NCBI GenBank assembly: GCA_948467735.1
Contig: CAOKFN010000034.1
Location: forward strand, 1 to 51,519
DNA length: 51,519 bases
Direction of reading: 5' to 3'
From: an uncultured bacterium
Lineage (GTDB): Bacteria > Bacillota > Clostridia > Lachnospirales > Lachnospiraceae
Part shown: positions 23,127-31,930 of the stretch, piece by piece
Layout of the letters: every line of letters starts with the position of its first letter
Numbering within the stretch: the first letter of the stretch is position 1
The notes under the pieces: generated by a model
The model's database searches: none
What the model saw: only the letters and a program-made list of their open reading frames with translations
Told to the model about the DNA's origin: nothing
Position numbers and translations under genes: made by a program

Positions 23127-24257
23127 ATGACGGGAAGCGTAAGAAAGGTCGAGAAAAGTATGGTGGACAAAATCAAAAACAACCGAGTCATTGTACTGCT
23201 CCTCTTGACAGGAGCAGTATATTTTTTCCTGAAGGTGATTGCGCCTCTTACAGCCCCCGTGCTGGCGGCAATGCTGTTTGTGACGATTTTCGGGCCGTTA
23301 TTGCAGAAAATGCAGAGCAGATTGAAAATACACAGACAGGTGGGCGCTCTGCTCTTGCTGCTGTTTGCCTGCGTGCTTCTGGCGGGGCTTGTGTGGATAC
23401 TGTTTTCGTGGATTGTGGGGAGTATGCCGGACTGGATAGAGATACTGGATTCCTTGGAGGAGGAATTGGCGGCGATCGTGCATGAAATCTGTAATGTGGT
23501 GGGCAGAACCCTTAGAATCAACGGACAGTATTTGGAGCAGACCATTTTGACCAGAGTGCAGGAGGGCATCAATTACTTTCAAGGACAGCTCCTGCCGGGA
23601 GTTCTCTCACAGTCGTTGGAGTATGTGAAAATTCTGGCTTCCTTCGGCGGTTTTTTGGTGACGTTTGTCATCGCCACGGTGCTTTTGGCTAAGGATTATG
23701 ACAACATTATGAACCGGCTGCTGGACAGAGAAGAGTGCCATGTATATCTGGAAGTCGTCTGCGGAATTATTCGCTATATTGCCACTTATATCAAGGCGCA
23801 GTTTATTATTATGAGCATTATCGGCACTCTGGCGGCGGTGGTGCTGGGGGTATGCGGCATACGAAACGGAATTCTGTGGGGAATTCTGGCGGGAATTCTG
23901 GATGCGATGCCCTTTATCGGCACGGGAATCGTATTGGTGCCGCTGGGCGTGCAGCAGTTTTTCGGGGCTGATTATGTGAGCGCGGTGGTCTGTTTGATTC
24001 TATATGTGGCCTGCATTTTTATCCGTGAGCTTTTGGAGCCAAAGCTGATCGGCCGGAAAATAGGAGTCTCACCCATCGCGATTCTGCTCTCCCTTTACGC
24101 GGGCATCAAGCTTTTCGGGCTATGGGGAATCATCGGCGGGCCGCTGGGGTTTGTGATAATCTACCAATCATACCTGAGTCTGGCGAGGAGATGGGAAAGA
24201 GCGGGAGAGGACGGTTCAGCCTTATCCGGAAGCGGTTTTCCGCCGGAGAAAGGTTGA
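23127..24257 (+). CDS. AI-2E family transporter
   Basis: 376 residues (365 if the ATG at 23160 is used). An N-terminal pair of membrane spans, a soluble helical stretch (~95-145), then about five more spans, ending in FIRELLEPKLIGRKIGVSPIAILLSLYAGIKLFGLWGIIGGPLGFV, the signature of the AI-2E/UPF0118 family. Members export small solutes or exchange Na+/H+; the name is historical and the substrate here is unknown. Confidence 0.9.
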   Translation: MTGSVRKVEKSMVDKIKNNRVIVLLLLTGAVYFFLKVIAPLTAPVLAAMLFVTIFGPLLQKMQSRLKIHRQVGALLLLLFACVLLAGLVWILFSWIVGSMPDWIEILDSLEEELAAIVHEICNVVGRTLRINGQYLEQTILTRVQEGINYFQGQLLPGVLSQSLEYVKILASFGGFLVTFVIATVLLAKDYDNIMNRLLDREECHVYLEVVCGIIRYIATYIKAQFIIMSIIGTLAAVVLGVCGIRNGILWGILAGILDAMPFIGTGIVLVPLGVQQFFGADYVSAVVCLILYVACIFIRELLEPKLIGRKIGVSPIAILLSLYAGIKLFGLWGIIGGPLGFVIIYQSYLSLARRWERAGEDGSALSGSGFPPEKG

Positions 24258-24472
24258 CAGACGCTCCGGAGGAGTTTATAGTAATCTTACGGAGTTTTCC
24301 CGCTAAGGGCATAACAGTTTAAGAACGGAACAAAAGCAGGCGGCAATGGCTCCCAAAACTTGTAACGGGATCTGCCGCGGCTTTGCAGATAAAATTATTC
24401 AACGAGAAACGCGGCGGCGGAGAGACGAAGCAGATTGCCGCAGGCGGCGATTTTAAAACAGGAGGAATATGG

Positions 24473-26692
24473 ATGCGGATTTTACTTTTGTTAAGAGGTT
24501 CGGCGGGATGCGGAAAGTCCACTTGGATTGAGCAGAACGGTTTAAAGCCCTATACCTTGGCGGCGGATGACATCAGGCTTCTGTGCCAGAGCCCGATCCT
24601 GCAGGCCGACGGAACCGTGGGCATCAGCCAGAGCAATGACAATATTGTGTGGAAGACCCTGTTTAATATTCTTGAGGTCCGGATGCAGAGGGGCGATTTC
24701 ACGGTCATCGACGCCACCAATTCCAAGACCAGCGAGATGAACCGCTACAAGGAAATGTGCGAGACCTACAGATATCGGATGTACTGTGTGGATTTCACCC
24801 ACATTCCCATCGAGGAAGTGAAGAGAAGGAACGCCGGACGGGAGGAGTTCAAAAGGGTTCCCGAGAGGGCCATTGACACCATGTACGCAAGATTCGCCAC
24901 ACAGAAGATTCCCTCCGGCATCAAGGTAATTCAGCCGGATGAGCTGGATACCATATGGCTCAGGATGTTCGATATGTCCCAGTATAAAAAAATCCACCAT
25001 ATCGGCGATATCCACGGCTGCAACACGGTGCTGCAGAAATATCTGGCGGACAACGGCGGCATCAAGGACGATGAAATGTACATATTTGTGGGAGATTACA
25101 TTGACAGGGGCATTGAAAATGTGGAAGTGATTCAATTCCTCCTCTCCATTATGGACAGGAAAAACGTGCTGATGCTGGAGGGCAACCATGAGAGATGGCT
25201 GTGGCTGTGGGCCAGCGACTGCGTGGGCAGGTCTCAGGAATTTGAGCTGGTGACGAGGCCCGCGCTGGAAGCGGCGGGAATCAGCAAAAAGAGCGTAAGG
25301 CAGCTCTACCGGAAATTCGGCCAGTGCGCTTATTATAAATATGGGGAAAACGTCTATCTGGTCACACATGGAGGACTGAGTACCCTGCCGGAGAATCTGT
25401 CCTTCGTGGCGACGGAACAGATGATCAAGGGTGTGGGAGATTACAATGCCATTGAAAAGGTTTCGGACACCTTCTTTGATACCACGCTGGATAATTGTTA
25501 TCAGATTCACGGACACCGCAACACCAAGCAGATGTCGGTTCAGGCAAACGACAGGGTATTTAATCTGGAAGGACAGGTGGAATTCGGCGGGTGCCTGCGC
25601 TGTGTGCAGGTGGACGCGGAGGGGATTCACTGCGTCGAGGTAAAGAATGATGTGTACAGAGCCCCGGAAACGGCGCCGGAAGAAGGGCCTAAGCAGGGCG
25701 ATACGCCGGTGGTGAATATTCCTGTGGAGGATGTGATTGTCTCCCTGCGGCGGAACCGGTATATTCAGGAGAAGAAATTCGGCAATATTTCCTCTTTTAA
25801 TTACACGGACAAAGCCTTTGAGGACAGAATCTGGGACGCACAGACCACCAAGGCCAGAGGCCTGTATTTAGATACGGCGAAGAACAGGGTCGTGGCAAGG
25901 TCCTATGACAAATTTTTTAATATCAATGAACGTCCGGAGACGAAATTTGAAATGCTTCAGCACAAGCTTCAGTTTCCGGTGACGGCCTATGTGAAGGAAA
26001 ACGGATTCTTGGGAATTGTCAGCTACAATGAATACGAGGACGATCTCCTGACGGCCAGCAAATCCACCTTGGACAGCCAGTATGCCCAGTGGTTTCGGGG
26101 GATGCTGCAGCAAAGGGTATCGGCGGAAAATTTGGAGAAAATAAAGCTCTACTGCAAGGAAAATCAGGTTTCCTTTGTGTTTGAATGTGTGGATATGGAG
26201 AACGACCCCCATATTATCGAATATCCGGAGAGCAGGCCGTATCTTCTGGATATCGTCCGAAATTCCATGGTATTTTCCAAATATGACTATGACGCCATGT
26301 GCCATATCGCAAACCAGTTCGGGCTGACCACAAAGGAAAAGGCTTTTGAGATAGCCAGCTGGCAGGAATTTTATGATTGGTATTACGATATTACGGAGGA
26401 GGACTACGAATATCAGGGCCGTAAAATCGAGGGCTTTGTCATTGAGGACAGCGCCGGGTATATGACGAAGCTGAAGCTGGCTTATTATAATTTCTGGAAA
26501 TACATGAGAAGCGTATCAAGAGAGGCAATCCGCAAGGGCTATATCACCAGAACCGCGTCCCTGACCACGCCGCTGGCAAACGAGTACTACGCATGGGTCA
26601 GGAAGCTGCACGATGGGGAGGATTTGGATAAAGTCCCCAAGGATATCTGCACTTTGAGAAATATGTTCTATCGGGACAAGAGCGCCCGCTGA
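24473..26692 (+). CDS. three-domain RNA repair enzyme: kinase-phosphatase-ligase (Pnkp-like)
   Basis: 739 residues from the ATG at 24473, 7 bases after AGGAGG. Domain 1 (~1-170) is a polynucleotide 5'-kinase with P-loop GSAGCGKST (K15) and ADDIR. Domain 2 (~175-400) is a calcineurin-type phosphatase: GDIHGC, GDYIDRG, GNHERW, THGG and HGH. Domain 3 (~420-739) is a nucleotidyltransferase/RNA ligase: candidate lysine K508 in YVKENGFLG, then FECVD, IEGFVIED and KLKLAYYNFWKY (ligase motifs I, IIIa, IV, V). It would heal and seal broken RNA such as cleaved tRNA. Bacterial Pnkp usually works with Hen1; no Hen1 gene is visible. The motif V text is more Rnl1-like than I expect for Clostridium Pnkp. 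Confidence 0.87.
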   Translation: MRILLLLRGSAGCGKSTWIEQNGLKPYTLAADDIRLLCQSPILQADGTVGISQSNDNIVWKTLFNILEVRMQRGDFTVIDATNSKTSEMNRYKEMCETYRYRMYCVDFTHIPIEEVKRRNAGREEFKRVPERAIDTMYARFATQKIPSGIKVIQPDELDTIWLRMFDMSQYKKIHHIGDIHGCNTVLQKYLADNGGIKDDEMYIFVGDYIDRGIENVEVIQFLLSIMDRKNVLMLEGNHERWLWLWASDCVGRSQEFELVTRPALEAAGISKKSVRQLYRKFGQCAYYKYGENVYLVTHGGLSTLPENLSFVATEQMIKGVGDYNAIEKVSDTFFDTTLDNCYQIHGHRNTKQMSVQANDRVFNLEGQVEFGGCLRCVQVDAEGIHCVEVKNDVYRAPETAPEEGPKQGDTPVVNIPVEDVIVSLRRNRYIQEKKFGNISSFNYTDKAFEDRIWDAQTTKARGLYLDTAKNRVVARSYDKFFNINERPETKFEMLQHKLQFPVTAYVKENGFLGIVSYNEYEDDLLTASKSTLDSQYAQWFRGMLQQRVSAENLEKIKLYCKENQVSFVFECVDMENDPHIIEYPESRPYLLDIVRNSMVFSKYDYDAMCHIANQFGLTTKEKAFEIASWQEFYDWYYDITEEDYEYQGRKIEGFVIEDSAGYMTKLKLAYYNFWKYMRSVSREAIRKGYITRTASLTTPLANEYYAWVRKLHDGEDLDKVPKDICTLRNMFYRDKSAR

Positions 26693-26726
26693 CAAGCTGC
26701 CCGTTCAAATCGGGCGGCTTGTTTTT
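26621..26726 (+). repeat. direct repeat A: 3' end of RNA-repair gene plus terminator
   Basis: These 106 bp recur at 27937-28042 with one difference (A to C). Confidence 0.97.
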
Positions 26727-26727
26727 T
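26693..26727 (+). terminator. intrinsic terminator of the RNA-repair gene
   Basis: CAAGCTGCCCG pairs with CGGGCGGCTTG (one G-U) across a 7-nt loop, then TTTTTT. The terminator and the last 72 bases of the gene recur at 27937-28042. Confidence 0.92.
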
Positions 26728-26761
26728 GACAATCTTTGTATTCTGCTAAGTGTTAGAAGAT

Positions 26762-27061
26762 TTATTTTCCTTTATTTTCTTTGAAAAGAGAAATGATTTC
26801 TGCAAGGGAATCAATTTCGCGGTCAGTCAGGTCGGAAACGTCAAGCGTGCGGTGTTCCTCATTTCCAATAAGGTAATCACAGGAAACACTATAGAGCCTT
26901 GCAAGCTTTAGAAGATTTTTGTAGGAGGGATTTTTTTCATTCAGTTCATAGCCGGACAGGGAGCTTACGGAGATTCCAAGTCGTTCGGAAACCTGTTTCA
27001 AGGACATTTTGCTGCTAATGCGCAATTTCCTTAATCTATCGCCGATGCCAAGTATTTCCAT
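26762..27061 (-). CDS. XRE-family transcriptional regulator
   Basis: 99 residues. The N-terminal HTH is canonical (IGDRLRKLRISSKMSLKQVSERLGISVSSLSGYELNEKNPSYKNLLKLARLYSVSCDYLIG), followed by a ~30-residue acidic tail (LTDREIDSLAEIISLF). It reads away from the SSB-like gene, sharing the 200-bp AT-rich region between them, and probably represses one or both. It lies within the accessory islet inserted behind the RNA-repair gene. Confidence 0.85.
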   Translation of the reverse strand: MEILGIGDRLRKLRISSKMSLKQVSERLGISVSSLSGYELNEKNPSYKNLLKLARLYSVSCDYLIGNEEHRTLDVSDLTDREIDSLAEIISLFKENKGK

Positions 27062-27265
27062 AGGATGCTCCTTCCTTATTGTATTGTAATTGTTTATAGT
27101 GTACAGGAAATGATTCTCTTATATGTGGAATAAAATACGCTGATTAAAGAATTTTGATTGCACGATATACAAAAATATGATATTCTTATAAAAAGAAGGT
27201 TTTTGTGGGAAAAGGAAAAATATGATACAGGCATAAGGAAAAGTTTAGTGATTACAAAGAAAAGA

Positions 27266-27910
27266 ATGGAAAAGCATATATTAGTAACGAATGAAGTCTT
27301 TATTATAGGAAAAACAGCATCTGAATTCCAGTATAGCCATAGAGTCAAAGACGAATGCTTTTATACAGTGAATGTTATAGTAGAGAGAAAGAGCAGGCGT
27401 ATAGATTATATCCCCATTATGGCATCTGAGGCAGTACTTGGATTATCAGAAAACATGGAAGGAAATTATGTTTATATAGATGGACAGTTTCGTTCATATA
27501 ACCAGCATATATTTGGCAAAAGCAGGATGGTATTGTCCGTATTTGCGAAAAAAATAGAGTTTTTAGCTAAGGAAGAAAGCGGCTGTTATTATAATCAAAT
27601 TTATTTGGATGGTTATCTATGCAAAGAACCCATATATCGCAAAACGCCTATGGGACGAGAGGTTACGGATATTTTGGTGGCAGTCAACCGAACATACAAT
27701 AAAGCAGACTATATTCCATGCATTTGCTGGGGTAAGAATGCAAGATTTGCCGCCCGCCTTTCTATAGGTTTTCATATACGGCTGCTGGGGCGCATTCAAA
27801 GCCGTGAATATTAAAAAAAAACAGATGAAGCAGGGGATGAAATACGAATTGCTTATGAAGTATCAGTGATTACGATGAAGCATTTGTCCGGAAGTACTGC
27901 TTTTGAGTAA
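27266..27910 (+). pseudogene. SSB-like two-OB-fold protein with internal stop
   Basis: From the ATG at 27266 the frame encodes 182 residues and stops at 27812-27814 (TAA). Beyond that stop the same frame continues for 31 codons (KKTDEAGDEIRIAYEVSVITM...) to TAA 27908-27910. The junction GRIQSREY*KKTDEAGDEIRIAYEVSV matches the normal end of such proteins (GRIQSREYxKK...AYEVSV), so a nonsense mutation is likely. Two OB-type halves are visible (~1-105, with FIIGKTASEFQYSH; ~110-182, with IYLDGYLCKEPIYRKTPMGREVTDILVAVNR). It would bind single-stranded DNA. A truncated product may still be made. Confidence 0.7.
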
Positions 27911-27937
27911 ATCATGCTCAGCGGATATGCTCCTGCG
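27901..27937. repeat. direct repeat B': 3' end of the phosphoesterase gene
   Basis: 37 bp identical to 29322-29358, which includes the last codons and stop of the minus-strand phosphoesterase gene. It abuts repeat A' exactly. Confidence 0.95.
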
Positions 27938-28042
27938 ATTTGGATAAAGTCCCCAAGGATATCTGCACTTTGCGAAATATGTTCTATCGGGACAAGAGCG
28001 CCCGCTGACAAGCTGCCCGTTCAAATCGGGCGGCTTGTTTTT
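27937..28042 (+). repeat. direct repeat A': second copy of RNA-repair gene end and terminator
   Basis: Duplicates 26621-26726, including the terminator (stem 28009-28037, then TTTTT). Confidence 0.97.
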
Positions 28043-28283
28043 GCCTGTCCGGCGGGCGCCCCTCCTTGCCGCGCCTGCGGTGCTTTCCGTTGCTTCGCAG
28101 ATGCCTTTGCTCATGCTGGTCAGCCTTACAATTGAGTTGACCAGCATAAGACGGCTGGCAGAACTGTTGCATTTACAATATTTTCCTTTTTATTTTTATT
28201 GACACTGGTTTATGCTTTGAATTTCATAATAGTACAGAAACATATACATTAAAACGTACATTTTAGAATAGGAGTTTGAAACT

Positions 28284-28556
28284 ATGCTGGCAGTAAAATC
28301 TGTAAATGTCCGAGATAATTTTAAAGAATGGTGTGATAAGGTCAGCATGGGCGAAACGGTTGCCATTTCAAGACCACGGAACGGAAATATCTACATGATA
28401 AATGAAGCCGAATACAACGCTTTGCAGAAAGCAAAGCGAAACATGGAATATCTTGCTATGATTGATGAAAGTGAGGCACAAATTGATCGCGGAGAAACGA
28501 TATCTTTTACACTGGAAGAATTGCAGGCAATGGAACAATTTAAGAAATATCTTTAA
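28284..28556 (+). CDS. Phd/YefM-type antitoxin (solitary)
   Basis: 90 residues. The N-terminus (VKSVNVRDNFKEWCDKVSMGETVAISRPRNGNIYMINEAEYNALQKAKRN) follows the Phd/YefM fold: beta-strand, helix, then basic strand. The C-terminal helix usually binds the toxin. No toxin gene overlaps it; the next gene is another antitoxin 85 bases on. It may have lost its partner or act as a regulator only. Confidence 0.8.
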   Translation: MLAVKSVNVRDNFKEWCDKVSMGETVAISRPRNGNIYMINEAEYNALQKAKRNMEYLAMIDESEAQIDRGETISFTLEELQAMEQFKKYL

Positions 28557-28640
28557 CGGTAGTTGTTTTTTTATGGATAGTAGAGTACAATATGGATAAT
28601 GATAAAATAAAGATAAAATATTGATAAGGAGTGAGAGAAA

Positions 28641-28901
28641 ATGTTACAGATTAGACCTGTTTCAGATTTAAGAAATAAGTTTCCTGATATTGAGAGAATT
28701 GTAAATGCGGGTGAACCCGTATATTTAACAAAAAACGGATATGGCGCAATGGTGGTACTTAGTCTTGAAGAGTATTCAAAGTTGACGGATGGTGTGGAAG
28801 CGGCATTGGATAAAGCAGATAGACTTGCGGCAGAAGGTACTGTCCGGATGAGCCATGATGAAGTATTTGGAAATCTGCGGAGGAAGATAAATGCTCAGTA
28901 A
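28641..28901 (+). CDS. Phd/YefM-type antitoxin of the RelE/ParE-like pair
   Basis: 86 residues with the Phd/YefM start (IRPVSDLRNKFPDIERIVNAGEPVYLTKNGYGAMVVLSLEEYSKL) and a helical tail. GGAGTGAG precedes the ATG. It overlaps the toxin gene by 11 bases, the standard arrangement for a type II toxin-antitoxin operon repressed by its own complex. Confidence 0.88.
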   Translation: MLQIRPVSDLRNKFPDIERIVNAGEPVYLTKNGYGAMVVLSLEEYSKLTDGVEAALDKADRLAAEGTVRMSHDEVFGNLRRKINAQ

Positions 28902-29220
28902 AAAATACAGGTTGAGGTATCTGCCGCTTTTTTATGAGGATCTTGATGAAAAAGTAACTTATATCCTTGGGAAACTGAAGAATCCGAAAGCGGCAGATGA
29001 TTTATTGGATAAGGTGGAAGCTGCTATTATGGAGCGGCTTCCAGTGGCAGAATCATTTGAAGCATATCATTCTGTCCGAGAGCGCAGATATTCTTATTAC
29101 CGTATTTATGTGGATAATTATATTATTTATTATGTGGTAATTGATGATAATCCAAATGATTTGATTATGGAAGTGAGGAGGTTTCTTTATAATGGACAGA
29201 ATCGAGATAATATGGTGTAG
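28891..29220 (+). CDS. RelE/ParE-type toxin
   Basis: 109 residues with RelE/ParE features: LRYLPLFYEDLDEKVTYILGKLKNPKAADDLLDKVE, an aromatic/basic core (SVRERRYSYYRIYVDNYIIYYVV) and the terminal strand EVRRFLYNGQNR. Members cleave ribosome-bound mRNA or poison gyrase; the target here is undetermined. GGAGG lies 8 bases before the ATG, within the antitoxin gene. Confidence 0.88.
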   Translation: MLSKKYRLRYLPLFYEDLDEKVTYILGKLKNPKAADDLLDKVEAAIMERLPVAESFEAYHSVRERRYSYYRIYVDNYIIYYVVIDDNPNDLIMEVRRFLYNGQNRDNMV

Positions 29221-29321
29221 TAATAAGCAGGCAGTGAAGAATAATCATTGATTGGCAGGGAAATTGCAGGAACATACGTAGATAGCGCAATTATAACAGC
29301 TGGCTGGCGAAGGCAATGGCG

Positions 29322-29358
29322 TTTTGAGTAAATCATGCTCAGCGGATATGCTCCTGCG
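29322..29358. repeat. direct repeat B: phosphoesterase 3' end (original copy)
   Basis: Matches 27901-27937 exactly and spans the true stop codon of the phosphoesterase gene. Confidence 0.95.
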
Positions 29359-29959
29359 GATTTTCGTCCTCCAAATCAATAATACATCGCTCATAGGCGT
29401 TAATCACATGGGTATCCTGATACTTGTCATAGCGCTTATGGCGCTGTCCGTAATTGATATGCACATGCCCGTGAAGAAAATATTTGGGCTTATATTTTTC
29501 CATCAGCTCCCGGAACACCTGAAACCCTTGGTGGGGCAGATCCCGCCCGTCGTTGAGCTGATAGGCCGGCGCATGCGTCACCAGAATGTCAAAGCCCCCC
29601 TTGCGCAGCAGCTGGAACCATAATTTCTTGACCCGCTGGCGCATCTGCTTTTCCGTATACTGATTGTACCCCGGCTTATAGCGCATGGAGCCGCCAAGTC
29701 CCAGAATCCGGACGCCCTCGTAGACGAAAATCTGATCCTCGATGCAGGTGCAGCCTTCCGGGGGAATCTTCCCGTATTTGTCGTCATGGTTTCCGTGGAC
29801 ATACAATACCGGCACCGTGGAGAGAGTCACCAGAAAAGACAGATAGCGGGGGTCTAAGTCCCCGCAGGAGATAATCAGGTCGATTCCCTCTAATTTGCTC
29901 TTCTCAAAAAAATCCCACAAATATTTAGACTCCACGTCCGCAAGCGCCAGTATTCTCAT
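29339..29959 (-). CDS. calcineurin-like metallophosphoesterase
   Basis: 206 residues. Metal-site motifs are visible: ADVESKYLWDFF (variant of DxHG, lacking the His), SCGDLDPRYL, HGNHDDKYG, VTHAPAYQLNDG and HGHVHINYG. It hydrolyses a phosphoester or phosphodiester; the substrate is unknown. The missing first His may alter one metal site. It follows the ParB/BMP-like fusion gene by 7 bases, so they form an operon. Its 3' end converges on the accessory islet. Confidence 0.85.
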   Translation of the reverse strand: MRILALADVESKYLWDFFEKSKLEGIDLIISCGDLDPRYLSFLVTLSTVPVLYVHGNHDDKYGKIPPEGCTCIEDQIFVYEGVRILGLGGSMRYKPGYNQYTEKQMRQRVKKLWFQLLRKGGFDILVTHAPAYQLNDGRDLPHQGFQVFRELMEKYKPKYFLHGHVHINYGQRHKRYDKYQDTHVINAYERCIIDLEDENPQEHIR

Positions 29960-29966
29960 GGGTCGA

Positions 29967-31874
29967 TTATCCTTCCGTCTGTTTGATGCCCTGCTGTTTC
30001 ATCACAGGCTCCGCCTGTTCTTTCAAATCTTCTTTTTTCGGTATGCTGCCGATGACGTTTTCCGCCAGCCAGTCCATGGTCATGATTTCCTCCGGCGTCA
30101 TGCCCTCCGGGTCTGATTTCACGACGCCGCTCTGGGAATATAGAATTCCGGCAAAGGGGTTGAAGGCCTCCGAGCAGATCGTATATTTCAGCAGATCTAC
30201 CAAGCGCTTTGTGCCGATGGGCAGGTATTGGGAGCATATGACGTCGATGACTCCCGCGGACATGCCCCACCAGTAGTTGATGGCTTTGGTGGCGGAAGGA
30301 TTGTCGTCGTATTTCCAAGTGCCGTCCACAATGGTTCGGATGAGCTGTTCATAAAATTTCCCCCAGTGCCACAGGGGCATGGCAAGATTTCTTGGGTGGC
30401 CGTCCTCCAGATGGTAAATGCCGAAAAATCGGGAACCCTCTTCCGGGATGACCATATCCCGTCCTGAAATACAGGAGGAATTATTTTCCCGAATTCTTTC
30501 TTCAATATCCCCTTCCTTCATAGTGGACCATTCCAAGTACACCTTCACCCGGGGATTAATCATCTTGGCCCCTAGGGCGAAGGCGTTGATATTGGCGATG
30601 CACCCGTAAATGGGATAATCCGCGATATAAGTTAAGCTGTTGTTCTCCGCCATGGCTCCGGCGATAGCGCCCATAAGGAACTTTGCCTCGTGCATACGGG
30701 AATAGTATGTGCGGATATAGCGGTGGGATGTATTCAAGGAGCAGTTTAATATCCTGACGTCAGGATTGGCAATCGCCGCCTTCACGCTGCTCTGCACAAA
30801 GGAGGGCGTGGTGGTAAATATCAGATTGCACCCGGTTCCGATGGCGTCCGCTATGAGGGAATCTATGTTTTCCTGCGTCCCATTTTCATAGAAAACCGTG
30901 CTCACCTCATCGGAAAAGGTCTGCTCCAGATAAAGCCGCCCCAGCTCATGGGCGTAAGTCCAAGCGGAGGTTCCGGGAGTCTTCTCATAGATAAACGCCG
31001 CCTTCAGCTTTTGCGAAAGGGGGGAGAGCAGAATGTTGAGCAGGGGCTTCTTCTCCTGATTGGGCTTCATTTTCAGGTCGATTTCCTGCTCCTCCTGTAA
31101 AAGCGCGAACTCTTCCCAGCTCTTTGTGATTAACTCTTTCATTTCGCTGGCGGTTTTCTCCGCGATTTCCTTGTAGCCGTATAATGTGACGAAGGCAAGG
31201 AAGGCATCCCCGGTGGTGATTTTCAGCTTGGCGCCTCCCTTGGCCATATATTCCGATTCAAACTGGGCATAGGTGGAGCTGAATTTTAAGCAGTCGTCTT
31301 CCGTCCATTCTTCTCCGGGAGCTTTTCCCACCGCCTCCTGCAGCTTCGGGAAACTGCCCTCCTGCGAAAACCAGACATAATTGATGGGGGCCGCCTTATA
31401 AAAGTCCAGAAATTCATAATAAATTTTATTTTCTTTTTCTTCCGTTGGCTTAGGGATGATGCGGGTGACATATCCGGGGATGGATACGGCGCCAAAATAC
31501 TTCATGACGCTGACCCGCTTGTTCCCCTCTTCCACATAGAATTCGTTCAGGTATTCATAGGCTTTGATGGGTTCCCGAATGCCCTCTTCCACATGGGAGA
31601 TGCTTAAGGAAATCCATTTGGCGGCAAATTCCGAGCTGTCCTGTAGAATCGGCATAAAATTTGCCGCAAAGGAATTGCTCCTGCCTGCGGTTTTCGTTCC
31701 CACAATCCGGTCCGTGGGAATCTGTACCAGCCCCAGAGGAGCTTCCGAATAGGAATCCTTTGTCAGCCTAATATCCTCCAGAACCTGCAGCGTGGGCTTT
31801 TCGCCTCGAAGCAGTCTGGCCTGATACTCTTTTTTGCCCAGCTTATATGCTTTGTTATAATCTTCTTTTCCCAT
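29967..31874 (-). CDS. ParB-like / BMP-type binding-protein fusion, cytoplasmic
   Basis: 635 residues with no signal peptide or lipobox, so probably cytoplasmic. Residues ~45-140 (LGLVQIPTDRIVGTKTAGR; EYLNEFYVEEGNKRVSVMKYFG) look like a ParB/sulfiredoxin-type domain with the typical EGNKRV segment. Residues ~285-610 resemble BMP-type periplasmic binding proteins: KLKAAFIYEKTPGTSAWTYAHELG, IFTTTPSFVQSSVKAA, GAIAGAMAENNSLTYIADYPIYG and AFALGAKMINPRVKVYLEW. A secreted-type ligand fold placed inside the cell next to a ParB-like part suggests ligand-controlled regulation or catalysis rather than transport (inference). AGAGGA lies upstream of the ATG. A phosphoesterase gene follows by 7 bases. Confidence 0.75.
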   Translation of the reverse strand: MGKEDYNKAYKLGKKEYQARLLRGEKPTLQVLEDIRLTKDSYSEAPLGLVQIPTDRIVGTKTAGRSNSFAANFMPILQDSSEFAAKWISLSISHVEEGIREPIKAYEYLNEFYVEEGNKRVSVMKYFGAVSIPGYVTRIIPKPTEEKENKIYYEFLDFYKAAPINYVWFSQEGSFPKLQEAVGKAPGEEWTEDDCLKFSSTYAQFESEYMAKGGAKLKITTGDAFLAFVTLYGYKEIAEKTASEMKELITKSWEEFALLQEEQEIDLKMKPNQEKKPLLNILLSPLSQKLKAAFIYEKTPGTSAWTYAHELGRLYLEQTFSDEVSTVFYENGTQENIDSLIADAIGTGCNLIFTTTPSFVQSSVKAAIANPDVRILNCSLNTSHRYIRTYYSRMHEAKFLMGAIAGAMAENNSLTYIADYPIYGCIANINAFALGAKMINPRVKVYLEWSTMKEGDIEERIRENNSSCISGRDMVIPEEGSRFFGIYHLEDGHPRNLAMPLWHWGKFYEQLIRTIVDGTWKYDDNPSATKAINYWWGMSAGVIDVICSQYLPIGTKRLVDLLKYTICSEAFNPFAGILYSQSGVVKSDPEGMTPEEIMTMDWLAENVIGSIPKKEDLKEQAEPVMKQQGIKQTEG

Positions 31875-31930
31875 AATATGATATCCTCTTATTTCTACTC
31901 GCTGCCGTTGACATTTGCTATGTCCCTCGA

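Noticed and set aside
24542..25630. 362-residue antisense ORF
   Set aside because: It mirrors the kinase-phosphatase domains of the RNA-repair gene and has no start signal or motifs.
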